Positions 46,854-56,896 of a stretch of 64,000 bases of DNA are shown here, piece after piece. Position numbers and translations under genes: made by a program. The notes beneath the pieces were generated by a model. It was not told the origin of the DNA, did not search any database, and saw nothing but the letters and a program-made list of their open reading frames with translations. Source of the stretch: Paramacrobiotus metropolitanus (lineage: Eukaryota > Tardigrada > Eutardigrada > Parachela > Macrobiotidae); contig NW_026570331.1 in NCBI RefSeq assembly GCF_019649055.1, forward strand, positions 1 through 64,000, read 5' to 3'. Position 1 is the first letter of the stretch, and each line of letters opens with the position of its first letter.

Positions 46854-47070
46854 TATAGGGGGAATTCAACTGCCGAGGCCAGCACTCACTGTACTTGATG
46901 GCGTCACCCGCCTGGAGTGTGACGTTACGGCCATACATACGTACAGTTACATCAAGCGCGGTACATAAGCACCATGTTTAGCCACAAGGCCCACAACGTA
47001 ACACTCCAGCCGGGTGACGGCAGTAAGCACAGGAGGGAGTGCTGGCCTCAGCAGTTGAATTCCCCCTATA
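46854..47070. mobile_element. Palindromic MITE, family 2, copy 2
   Basis: 217-bp inverted repeat in intron 1 of gene B. Ends TATAGGGGGAATTCAACTGC and its complement, then GAGGCCAGCACTC, then GGCGTCACCCGCCTGGAGTG/CACTCCAG..GGTGACGGC. Flanking TA/TATA fits a TA target. The core is shared with 16020-16210. Confidence 0.75.
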
Positions 47071-47569
47071 TATACTCTTAGCTGAACCTAAACGTTATTA
47101 CGACAAATTACTTATTACTGAGTTGAGCGCGGCGTCGAAATTATTCGTTTTGTATCAGGAAGCATCCAGCCAAATATGCAAATTTTAAATCACGTCTTCC
47201 TAATCGGAAATGTAGGCTAGAAATTTATTTTAGTCCTAGTGTTCGTTATCGCATTTGATTTATTTGTTCTTTTCGAGCATGGGCCGGGCTAAAGACCCCA
47301 AATGAAAGGAGTGCGGCAGGGTAATTTGTTCAACGGATGTTGATAACCAACGTCGCCGTTTAATTGCAACCGTTTGAATATCGTTAGCTTTTAGCACTTG
47401 TCCCGATATCCTACCAGCGGCAAATGTCAACCGAGGACTAAAAGCCTGAACACCTATGTACATTTTAACAACGTGAAAATTCCCCCCTGCGCACAGCCAT
47501 CGCCGTTTCCAAATTCCATGCGCGCAGCCCAACCCCGTGCTAACTGCGAAAGGTCGCCCGTGCACTCAG

Positions 47570-48178
47570 CCAACATTCGTGTTCCCGTGCATGCAGCCAT
47601 AATGATATCTTTTTCCCATTGTTTTGTGGCATTTTATGTACAAATGATTTTTACTGTGTGAATCCGATTGTGCGCGCAATATGCGGTTGGGGAGTTATAT
47701 ATATAAGAAGTTTAATCAGAGAGTCATGGCATTATGGATAAATTGCGCCATATATTCTTGAAATCTTGTTCCACCCGGTGGAACAAGATTTCAATAAATT
47801 TAAAACGAAACAGGTACAGAAAAAAACCTGGCGTCGCTTCCATCATAAAAAATATTCGGATCGCCGTTTTTTTGCAGTTTTAAGCATATTTCTTAAAGAA
47901 ACACATGCTGAGAAGCACACGTGATTTGAGAAATCTGTATAAGAAAAGTGAAAAGTCCATTAAAGACTGATCTCATTCGAATTTTGCGCGGAAACGTACA
48001 TAAGTATGAAGATAATTTTTTCCAAGTTATGCGGATAAACTTTTTTCGCGTCAGTGCGTACAAACCCTTTGGCTACACAATGTCATAAAACAATTAAAAA
48101 GTATTTGGGAGTGGGTGAAATTAAAAGTTCTCCAGGGTGTGAACGAATTTGGTACCATGTACGGGTCACTTCCCTTTA
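47570..48178. mobile_element. Foldback repeat, copy 7, with internal palindrome
   Basis: Left arm with GATTGTGCGCGCAATATGCG (47667-47686); a hairpin with 18-bp arms around one base (47758-47775 and 47777-47794, TTGAAATCTTGTTCCACC); right arm with TTTGGCTACACAATGTCATA and the end GGTACCATGTACGGGTCAC then TTCCCTTTA. It lies in intron 1 of gene B. Confidence 0.7.
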
Positions 48179-48508
48179 GACTTTTCCTTTAAACAAATTT
48201 TTTAAAAGGTTATTTGCGAGCAAAGTGTGCTGCTGGCATTTTTAAAGTGTGTCAACGAATTGCCAAAGATTGTCGTTGTGCTAAAAATTTGAAACACCTA
48301 AATACTGCCAAATTTTTAGGTTGGGTAAAAGGTCATTAGCAATATATATGTATGGGCCAATTATATATATGTAGGGTCAATTAACCGTTTCACAATTAGA
48401 CAGTGACCTTATGGAATGCTTCAGTCTATCAAGGGTTAAGCGAACAAACTGCGGATTTCGAATAATTTTAACTCTTCGAAATGGTTTAAAAATTTAAGGC
48501 ATATTTAC

Positions 48509-48625
48509 CGCGCAGCCGGGATACGAAAAAACGCCATACCGGTTGGCTCCACCGGCTGCACCGCACACGCAGCACATTCGATGGTTGGTATTGGTTCCTG
48601 GATGTGATACGAGTATGTTGTCCAT
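48509..48625 (-). pseudogene. Nuclear-receptor-like gene B, first zinc finger exon with a lost cysteine
   Basis: From ATG at 48625 (A at -3, G at +4) the exon reads MDNILVSHPGTNTNHR, then MCCVCGAAGGANRYGVFSYP, GCA and a GTAAAT donor at 48508, phase 0, the same junction as in gene A. In the finger 1 pattern C-x2-C-x13-C-x2-C the third zinc ligand is Tyr (codon TAT), where gene A has TGT. Either the protein lost finger 1 zinc binding, the gene is dying, or there is a base error. Fingers 2 and the hinge block remain open. Confidence 0.65.
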
Positions 48626-50991
48626 TCTCACGGCACGGACAGGAAGAGCTCGTTTGAACAATGGGAAAACAAAAGGTAATTATAAACGACGTGCTTATTA
48701 ACACGGTACATGCATCTGTATAGAATGCACCGACCGAGCGGCCTAATAAGCCAGGACGATGAAGATATAGACTGTCTCTGTTATACCGTCCTTCCAACGA
48801 AACCCGCCGTCGATCGAGAAATTCTGCGCATCGAGCATTTTGTCGTGCGCTAACGAGAAATGCTTGTCGGTAAGCATAGATTAATCTTTTCCCAACGAGA
48901 AAATTATGACAGAAAATTGCAATGTCTCGGTTAACATGAGGCACCAAGATTCAATAAGAACATGTTTCAGTTATCGGGTACGGTGGGCGCACGACTCACT
49001 GCGTGGGGACTGCGGCGGTAACTCCAGAGATACGAAGGACGGTGTAATCTGGAGCCTTTATTCCTGTCCCTCAGATTGCTTGTTTATCCCCGCTTAACAA
49101 TTGTTTACCCTTGCTTAACAATATAGCGAAAGCACAACGACAGCACCACGTACGCTAATTAGACGGGACTAATCGGTGCTTAATCAGGACGAGATACCAC
49201 AGTGGTTACGAGACACAACCTTCCTAGATACATCATATGTGGTGTAGTATGACCCGCGAGAAACATTATTATAGGCATGTATGATGAACGTTGAAACAAC
49301 CGTTGTGTAATAGTTGTCTCTGCCACGGAATCCCTCGGCTAGCTTAGCCGTATACGGAAAGGGAATTGATCGAATCGCCAACGCGGTCATTTCATCGAAT
49401 CCAACTGGCTTCCCTGCCCGTGGCGAAAGTTGTGCTATCTTCCACGGTTGACTGGTAACAGGAAGGCTAAGGCTATTTTCCCGAAGTTTTTTACAGTGCG
49501 GAAAAAGCTTCTCCTATTTTGACGCAAAAACTGCGGCGGCCTTCGATAAATCAACGGCGTCAAGGTTAAATCAGAAGGAATACGAGAATGTGGAGTGTTA
49601 CTGTTACCGACTAACAAACAAGGAGAAAAACAAAGATAGTTGTCTCCATGGCATGCACCCAGTGGATCCGACTCGACACACCGACACACACGTACTTAAC
49701 GATCAACAAAGATCTCAAAAAGCCAATAAATCAAAGGGGATTTCAGCTGATTTGCGTCTGTCCACACTATTCAAACCGCCCGTAAGAACAGTTCGTTCGC
49801 TTGCTCTTGCTCATAGAACAGGTTTGCTCTTGCTCATTAGCATGACAAGATGTTTGCTCCAGAAAACAGCAAAAGCCACGTCAGCCTCTACGCACTCGCT
49901 ACCGCTCACGAAGTGGTGTTAACACATGGTCCGCTTTACTCACTGGAAGAGCAATTAATTTAAATGAATGCTCAATTTAGGTGGACAAGAGAAGCAGCCG
50001 ATGCCGGACACTGTGTCGTGAACGTACCGCCTCGATGTTAGTTATTACACTGACCTTAAGTCGCAGCTGAATGAAGGCACGATACCACCGGCACCGGCAT
50101 GGTGACTTTTAAACTTGCAGTATCTACAGATGACGTTGCTTTGGCGAGCACCTGACAAGTGAGTGGGATATCAAAACCGTAGTTTTTGCATTAAACCAGA
50201 TAAACTGCAAAGAAGCCAATAGACTGCAAGCAACTACAGATCATCAAAGCGAAAAGCTGAAAAAGGCCCGTCTTTTCCAAAACTACTGGTCCTTGCAACA
50301 GTCACCGTGCCGGTATACTGCAGTAATTACGGGCTTGTGTTAACACGTAATCCTATTAATATAGGACCTTGAAAATGCGGCAGTGACAAAACTTCCGTTG
50401 GATGGCTGAATAAATACATCAATATGGTAATAGGAGACGACGTGTTATCCTTTGTTCAGAGTAGAGAGTACATCTGGTTCAGCGCTACAAAGAAAGCTTT
50501 CAGACGAAAGTATCATTCCAAATGCCAACAGACAACTTGACAAAAGTTTTGGATAAGCTGCGAAATGATGCGGCGTACAGAGTACATACTGCTTGCGGAT
50601 TTACATAACGATCTGCCTAAAATGTCTCAGTGAACTTTTTTTTACGTGCCGATTTAGACAAGTAATCTGTCATCGTTGTCAAAGCTTGTCGAATATAATT
50701 TAATTTGCTGTTTCAGTATGCTCACTTATTTTTGTTATTTGATTTGTTTAATTACTTACTATCTTTGATTTTCGAATGCTTCGTACAAGATTGTTATTCC
50801 GTATTTTCCTTACTGTTCTTGCATTCGATAAGGTATTCGCAAAACGTTTTTATCTTGATGTACGTACTATTGAGCACAAAGAGTGGATAAAGAAACGGTA
50901 TTGCACCGTTTTCTTTTATGAACACACAATAGCCGATAGGCATTAGGTGTGAAAACGGCGTCCGACAATTTCTTGAAATTGTGGAAGAGGC
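48626..50991. other. No gene recognised
   Basis: Intergenic DNA upstream of gene B and downstream of the chitin-binding gene. Direct CGCTTAACAAT repeats at about 49090-49122. Short frames near 49435-49922 unsupported. Confidence 0.3.
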
Positions 50992-51178
50992 CTAGAAGTA
51001 TTTCTTGATTCCCTTCTTTCCTCCAGCATTCTTCGGGGCGGCACGAGCAACAGCGGGTTGAGCAGCCAGGATCTGCGGGGCTCCGACGCCGGGTGGGACG
51101 TAGTCAGCAGGGGGCGTGTCGAAGAGGGGCTGGTCAGTGTACAGGCGGGAGTTGGCAAAGTTCTCGTACGAGGCGAAC
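50992..51178 (-). CDS. Chitin-binding secreted protein, exon 2
   Basis: After TTCCGGTGCAG (AG at 51180-51179) the exon completes a split codon and reads FASYENFANSRLYTDQP, a Pro-rich stretch (PPADYVPPGVGAPQ), an Ala-rich stretch and the basic tail KNAGGKKGIKKYF, stop TAG at 50994-50992. The F..YENFANSRLY block is what normally follows the last cysteine of peritrophin-A domains in arthropod-type cuticle proteins. Confidence 0.85.
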
Positions 51179-51370
51179 CTGCACCGGAAGAGGAAAGAAG
51201 TTTAAGCGAAGTTGTTGCATGAGTAGCACTCAAATTTATTACTATTATTATTTATTAATTTATTAGACAAAGTTATTTAAAATAAATATGTAACCAAATA
51301 TGTTTCAAAAACAGTTTACGATTCCGAGAAAAAAAATTATTTTCAAAATATTAATAAATTACAAGCTTAC

Positions 51371-51714
51371 TTTTGGCAGTCGACGTTGAAGAAGTAGTCG
51401 CAGATGAGGGTGACCTGGTTGAAGACGGTGCTGTTGACGCAGAGATAGCTTGTCTGGTTGCCGTTGATGTCTCAGCGGTGGAAGACTTGGCACTGCGCCT
51501 CCGTGTCGGCGTAGAAACCCGGCTGTTTCTTGCTTGCACAGCTGAATCCCGTCTGCGGAATGCTGTTGTAGCTGGGGTACTGGTTGGACTCCCGGTTGGC
51601 CAGGATCGCCTGCACTTCCGCCGCGTTCAGCGCCGGCTTCAGAAGGTCCCACACGAACTGCTGCTGGGCGGCCGCCATAGCGACAAGACCGAAGAAGGCG
51701 ATGGCTTTCATCAT
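51371..51714 (-). pseudogene. Chitin-binding (peritrophin-A / CBM14) secreted protein, exon 1, with TGA at a conserved Cys codon
   Basis: ATG ATG at 51714/51711 starts a signal peptide (MKAIAFFGLVAMAAAQ), then FVWDLLKPALNAAEVQAIL and the CBM14 domain: FSC...GFYAD...CQVFHR, then TGA (51474-51472), then DINGNQTSYLC, FNQVTLICDYFFNVDCQ. The exon ends at AA|GTAAGC (donor 51370), in phase with exon 2. CBM14 has six cysteines; the third falls exactly on the TGA, one base away from TGC. The frame is intact on both sides, so this is a very recent nonsense change, an error, or (unlikely) recoding. An extracellular matrix or cuticle chitin-binding role is inferred. Confidence 0.8.
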
Positions 51715-52640
51715 CTTTATTATGGCGGAGAAGTTGATGGAAACCGGGAAGCAAGCAGTAAAGGAAAGTAGAGCAGGTGGTGTGGTAAAGTGTTTCGGCA
51801 ACTGGCATTAAATAGTCGCAGTCGAGGAAATATTATGGTTTTCTCCTGGAGGCATATTAGGCTCAGACAGAGAAGTAATTTTTCTGAACGTGAAAATCTG
51901 GCAGGACGCTAGTAGGTGCGCTAACTTAATGACTTTCTAGCTGCATATTTAGTTTGATGGATGCGTTACCGGCATAAATCGTTGCAAATTAGACAACATA
52001 ATGAATATTTTTACTCCAGTTAAATATTGCCCCAGTGAGACAGTTTTTCCAGACTGGTTTTCGGTAAACTGATGAGTTAGCACAGAGTAACTGGCAGACA
52101 ATTATGCAACTTGCCATTATGTGTGATCGTATCGCTCGACTCATTTAATGTGAATATTAATTATTCTGATATGCGTCGAGTTTGTTTGTTCTGATATGCG
52201 TCGAGTTTGCCGGAAACATGGTCACTGTATCAGCATTTTATGCAGTCATAAAATTGATACGCAGGAGTTATACTGACATATTGTTGTATCTAAAGATATA
52301 TTGTAATTATACTCTGTACTGTGAGTAACTTATTAAAAGATTTTATTAATTTCGACTTGTACAAGCAGTGTCACTTAACACTTAGACAAAGGTTTCCAAC
52401 AACTAGAATGACGGTTATTGCTCAGCAATAACAGTCGTTAACGTGCGATCGGAGGCTTTCTTGTTGCTACGCAAAAGGGGGGCAACCGAACTTCCTATGG
52501 CATTTCAACTTTCATGTGACATTAGAAGTTCGAGGGAATAGTTCGCCTTTATGGTGTCTCATCGCGGACGGTTACATAAGCGGTAGACTGACGAACTTGG
52601 CCTTTCAGTTGCCAAGTTCGGACATCAGTCTGCACTTCAC
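51715..52640. other. Upstream region of the chitin-binding gene; short tandem repeat
   Basis: A 25-bp-period direct repeat containing CTGATATGCGTCGAGTTTG lies at 52164-52209. An inverted GAACTTGGC/GCCAAGTTC pair with flanking AGACTG/CAGTCT arms at about 52589-52632 abuts the retroelement relic. No gene. Confidence 0.4.
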
Positions 52641-53662
52641 CACCTCCGTTGATTAACCCCATTTCCGGCAACTATTCTGGTCCGAAGATCGCGAAACGTT
52701 AACAAGTAAAATAACTCTTTTAGCTCTGTAGAACAGCCGACAGTTCCTAAAACAGAAGCCGCGTTTCCACGCTGAATTTCTACACTAATACGTTGCCACG
52801 AGAAATCGGTAGCTTGCGGTTACTCTGTTTGTTCTGTGATACGTCGGCCAACTTCACTGATGAACTGACGGGTGCTAACGCCGCAACTCCCTGTAGTTTC
52901 GAAAGCCACAGGCTGGAAAAAATAACGATCAGTCAGCTCCGCGTAGTTGCTACTCTTTCGGTTTTCTGCATCTTCTGCCGCCGATCCTGCTGCTACAGAT
53001 GACCCGGCAACGTATGACATGGCGATTGTGTCGCAAACCGTCACATCCCATATCAAGGGTTGGCCATTTTTCCAAGGGAACAGTGATAGTCCATCTGGCC
53101 GCTTTCCATTCGATATACTTAAGCCAGGAGGCTCCAAAATTGTCGGCAAATTTGCTAATCCCAGGCTGCGTTGAATCACGCTATTCAAACTCGTATGTCG
53201 CCTGAAACTCCCCTGACTTTTTAAGCAAGACAAGCCATGCAAGCCGCAAAGCATCAACTGTTTCCAAACAGCGACATTTATGCTCCTTGCAAATCTTTGC
53301 CCCCATACGCAAAGCAACGGCGATCCGTAGACCAGCGTCGTCTAGCAGTGTACCAAGGCTAGCAACCGGCAATGCAAACAACAACGCACTGGCGTCCTTA
53401 TAGAAGCAGCCAGCAGACGAGCAGAGGTAATAACGTCGGCGTATTCTTTTGAGGCTTCCAGTTTAGCGGCAGTCAGCATATCCGACCACAAACGTTGTCT
53501 GCACCGATCTTCCATCGCAGGAGTAGCTTTTCCCGTGCTTTCTTCCCAGCGTAATTCAACGTCTGACCGGGGCAGCAAATAGATCGGTCGTCGGGGCAGC
53601 AGCGTCTGACCGGTCGTCGGGGCAGCAGATAGATCTGTCTGCAAAAAATGGCAGTGTATCAT
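52640..53662 (-). pseudogene. Decayed C-terminal part of a reverse-transcriptase-type element
   Basis: In three frames (53342-53662, 53181-53384, then 52820-53317) the minus strand reads RWEESTGKATPAMEDRCRQR, LRIAVALRMGAKICKEHKCR, LHGLSCLKSQGSFRRH, KRPDGLSLFPW and WDVTVCDTIAMSYV, and, after a TAA at 52822-52820, QRISVEIQRGNAASV. This order (Cys/His cluster, HGLSC, RPDG...WDVT, QR.SV.IQRGNA) matches the C-terminal portion of invertebrate retroelement proteins known to me from cnidarian and other genomes; the RPDG/WDVT part could be a nuclease-like fold (inference). At least two frameshifts and one stop mark it as a dead fragment. Confidence 0.65.
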
Positions 53663-53731
53663 TTAGCCAGCACGATCAGTTCATGTAGCTGCGTATCACT
53701 GTGTATTGCCGTTTAAAAAAATAATCTGATA

Positions 53732-53874
53732 CTGTATTTACACAAGTTTAAGAGCCACCAAAATGGCGGAAGCCGTAAACAATAGCGCGCGGCTTCTTTG
53801 AAGTTCAAAAAAGCCGTCGGGTATTCTGCGCGCACCCGGACTTTTTTCTGGCTCTTAAACTTGTGTAAATACAG
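53732..53874. mobile_element. 143-bp MITE with 26-bp perfect terminal repeats and TA flanks
   Basis: The ends CTGTATTTACACAAGTTTAA (first 20 of 26 bases) are perfectly inverted at 53849-53874, and TA lies on both sides (53730-53731, 53875-53876). This fits a Tc1/mariner-type MITE. The middle has a CGCGCGGCTTCTTTGAAG/GAAAAAAGCCGTCGGG pair of its own. Confidence 0.85.
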
Positions 53875-53906
53875 TAATAAGAAAATCAAAAGGTATTAAC
53901 TATTCG

Positions 53907-54341
53907 CTAGTCACAAAGGTATTTTGGTGATTCCGTACTGTATAACGAAGAACTGCGTCCTCGCACTCTGGCCGGGTCCACTATATCTCTCACAACCTGG
54001 TCACCCAGGCAAATTTCCACCAAGGCACTCTTTAAAGACCAGCGCATCACTGCCGAATCATACCAACACCACGGTTGATCCAGGCTAGGTGGAAACAGCG
54101 TCCGCGTCGGCTTGTCGTAAGAAAAACATGCATGCGCAGCGCAGGTATTACTAGCCGGATCATTGCGAAGCAGTTTAAAGTCCCGTACGGATGATAGGCG
54201 CTCGGCGTAGTGACTAATGTAGCCAAAGTCAACGGTGAAGTGGTACTCCTTGACGGCGTCGATGATCAGTCCATGGCGAATCAACCCAGCGCTGTCCAAC
54301 ACATCAACGGTGCCGTATCTCCAAACACCTTCATAGAACAT
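53907..54341 (-). CDS. Unrecognised 144-residue single-exon ORF
   Basis: ATG at 54341. The sequence reads YGTVDVLDSAGLIRHGLIID, VDFGYISHYAERLSSVRDF, PWCWYDSAVMRW and GDQVVRDIVDPARVRGRSS. The alternation V.VL...G..HG.IID....VDF and PWCWY..A looks like a compact beta-rich protein and resembles lineage-specific hypothetical proteins, but I cannot name a domain. Codon use looks coding-like relative to flanks. It may be a complete small gene or one exon of a larger one. Confidence 0.4.
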   Translation of the reverse strand: MFYEGVWRYGTVDVLDSAGLIRHGLIIDAVKEYHFTVDFGYISHYAERLSSVRDFKLLRNDPASNTCAAHACFSYDKPTRTLFPPSLDQPWCWYDSAVMRWSLKSALVEICLGDQVVRDIVDPARVRGRSSSLYSTESPKYLCD

Positions 54342-55315
54342 CGTAATGCGACGCTGGTGTGGGCTTGATCAAGGCGAAAGTGTTAATGATTTAACAAAAT
54401 AACAAACTGAACGATTAAGTAACTGACAGGATTGTTTATTATTAATCCAACAGGCGCTTACAAGTTGGCGATCCTTATAAAAATAACCAGCTAGCTGACC
54501 TTTGAAACACGATCGCTGTCGGATCTGTCGTTTGACATCTAACAGATGCTGATCGCTACATATCACGTAAAGTTAGATACAAGCTGTGATGTACATTCAT
54601 AGTAACTGCAGCCGCTAGATTTATCGCAACATCTTTGGGAAATCTTGCTTGTATGATTTCATTGCTGTGACGTGGTCTGAATGAATTTGCCGCCATGCAT
54701 AAACTGCATTCAGATGACTGTGATGCAATAATGCGGTGTATCTCTGTCACGTTTACGTTACTTGAGCCTTGTGAACCGGAAGTAAGGAAGGTACAATTTA
54801 TATGTACTTGTTTGCCGGCGCCCAGTTAAAACGATCAGCGCCATGCCGCGTTGATTTTAAACGTTATATTATGTGTTTGTGTCATACCACATATCAAGTC
54901 TCAGCTATTACTTTATATTGATTATGCTTTATGCATAAATAATAATTATTTGCATGCCTTTCAGTAACTCGAAACTATTTAAAGCGTGCAGCTCATTACG
55001 AGGCGGATATAGATGTCTAAGCAGCCATACCAAAAACACCAATACAGGTGTATTCGCCTATTCGGCTTCGTAGGCCGGATAACAGCAAACCACGTTGAGC
55101 TCCGGAAGTGCAGGAGTATTAATGTTGTACTATTCTTTAAATACATTAACAAAACGTAGGACTACTGAACGCGACCCACGTGACACGCAGCCTCCGGCAC
55201 TCGCGAAAAGCATAATAATAAAGTTATCGATAATAGTACCAGTTAGTTAAGACAAGATAAACAGTTATCCTATTTGGTCGATTGTCTTGTTTCCGGCTGC
55301 GGATTCAGGGCGCAG
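54342..55315. other. No gene recognised
   Basis: Intergenic region between the unknown ORF and the glycosyltransferase exon; the minus-strand frames near 54369-54750 are unsupported. Confidence 0.3.
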
Positions 55316-55911
55316 TTAAATTTGATTGACAACAGACAAAAAATTCATGGTCGACTGGCCGTCCGGCGCTGTAGTCCCCCTCACTTTCTGCGCCAACTGC
55401 TGCATCGTATCGCGGAACTGATTAATCCCATCACTGCCCTTCCATCCGCCCACCGTCTCCACGACATCCACGATTTCCTCCTTGGGCACAACGCGTCCAA
55501 TCACCGCGGTGCCCTTCAGCATCACCGCCGCCCCCGCCTGCTCCAGCATAATGGCGTTTAGATGTTGGTCGGCAAACATCGGCCATCCCACCACGGGCAC
55601 CCCGTAGGACACCGCCTCCAGCGTGCTATTCCAGCCGCAGTGGCTGACGAAGACCCCCGCGGAAGGGTGCTGCAGGACGCGCTTCTGCGGCGCCCACGGC
55701 ACAATCAGGTACGGAGCGCTTGGGTCGAAGTTGTCGGCGGTGGAGACCTTGTACTGTGCCGGAAGGTGTTCCTGGAGAAAGGGGCGAAGTGCCCAGATGA
55801 AGGGGCGCTTGAGAGCGACCAGGGCTTCCGCGACCTGGACGATCTGCTCGGGCTGGGGCACCGCGACGGTCCCGAAGGAAAAGTACACCATATTATCAGT
55901 GCGATGACAAA
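55316..55911 (-). CDS. UDP-glycosyltransferase, C-terminal exon (N-terminal half missing)
   Basis: After CCCCTTACCAG (AG at 55913-55912) the exon reads NMVYFSFGTVAVPQPEQIVQ and the UDP-sugar-binding signature: WAPQKRVLQHPSAGVFVSHC, GWNSTLEAVSYGVPVVGWPM, FADQHLNAIMLEQAGAA, ending at a stop at 55318-55316. The HCGWNS..E...GVP..GWP...DQ order is that of the PSPG box of plant-like GT1 enzymes, which transfer sugar from UDP-sugar to small lipophilic acceptors. A full enzyme has about 450-500 residues; only the last ~198 are here. No N-terminal exon was found in the next 2 kb upstream, so it is either an orphan fragment or has a long intron. Confidence 0.85.
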
Positions 55912-56308
55912 CTGGTAAGGGGAAACGCGGCTTATGTAAGTACAATGGGAATTACGTAACTCGTAGTACTGAATATGTCCTGGATAAACGTACTACTACG
56001 GTTGTATGTAAAAATTCGAGAAGGTACGATCTGTACAAACTACGACAAAATCCCATTTCTGGAGCCATGTTTTTCCAGCCTGCGAAGACTGCACTGTTAG
56101 CAAAGCTATAGGCGCATTCAGAGATTTTCTTTTACCGGTATGTTCTATTCTCTGTTTTGCTAAAGGAGTAGAAAAAATAAATCAAGTAGCGTCAAAACTT
56201 AAAGTACATAAAACCAGGAAGTTACAGAAAAATATACCAACGAGCAACTGAGCGCAGTCATGTAATAAACTTCGATTTTTTCAGGATATCGATCTCTAAA
56301 GTGGCTAC
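55912..56308. other. No gene recognised
   Basis: AT-rich sequence upstream of the glycosyltransferase exon; no N-terminal glycosyltransferase exon visible. Confidence 0.3.
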
Positions 56309-56449
56309 CGATCACTTCGGCCGTTTTCATTTCGGCCGCGCTCATTTCGGCCAAAGTTTTTCGGCCGCCATTCACTTCGGCAGTGATTCACTTCGGCCGT
56401 CATTCATTTCGGCCGCCGATCACTTCGGCCACAGTACCTTTCGGCCGAC
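56309..56449. repeat. Minisatellite of CA[CT]TTCGGCCG units
   Basis: Nine copies of CACTTCGGCCG/CATTTCGGCCG variants in about 140 bp at roughly 12-20 bp spacing. Flanked by AT-rich DNA. No coding role seen. Confidence 0.8.
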
Positions 56450-56896
56450 GCTCAGTTTGGTTTGATTTACAAGAAAACGATACTTTCGATATAAGTTTGT
56501 CGGAAACTTAAAACCGTTTAATCAAAAAAGTGATAGCAAATGGCCGCGTTCATACCATTTTGCACGCACAATTTGAGTGAGCAATTCTTCCAGTGTTACG
56601 GTCACTATCATGTCTCCCTTTGATGACCCGAAGTCACGACGCCTACAGGAAAAGTACTGAAAGCTAACCGTAAGACACCAAGAAACATAAAAAATAAAAA
56701 GAAGTCTCCATATTATCATGAATCATCTAAGGATAACCTAAGAATACCAATGACAACAAAAATAATCGAAGAAAACCTAAGAAACCTAAGAAACCTAATA
56801 AACCTAAAAAGGTGTCTTCCGTATAACCTAACCGGCAACGCACACTGGGTTTTTCGTTTCGCCCGTGTCTTTAACTAGCTGATTCTCAAAGCAGTG
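56450..56896. other. No gene recognised
   Basis: AT-rich with an AAGAAACCTAAGAAACCTAATAAACC simple array near 56772-56812. Confidence 0.35.

Noticed and set aside
48486-48947. 153-codon minus-strand frame over the finger-1 exon of gene B
   Set aside because: The zinc-finger cysteines, donor and ATG are in a different frame; this one gives no domain.
51472-51474. Selenocysteine recoding at the TGA in the chitin-binding gene
   Set aside because: A structural disulfide cysteine in an extracellular domain is an unlikely Sec site and no SECIS-like structure was seen.
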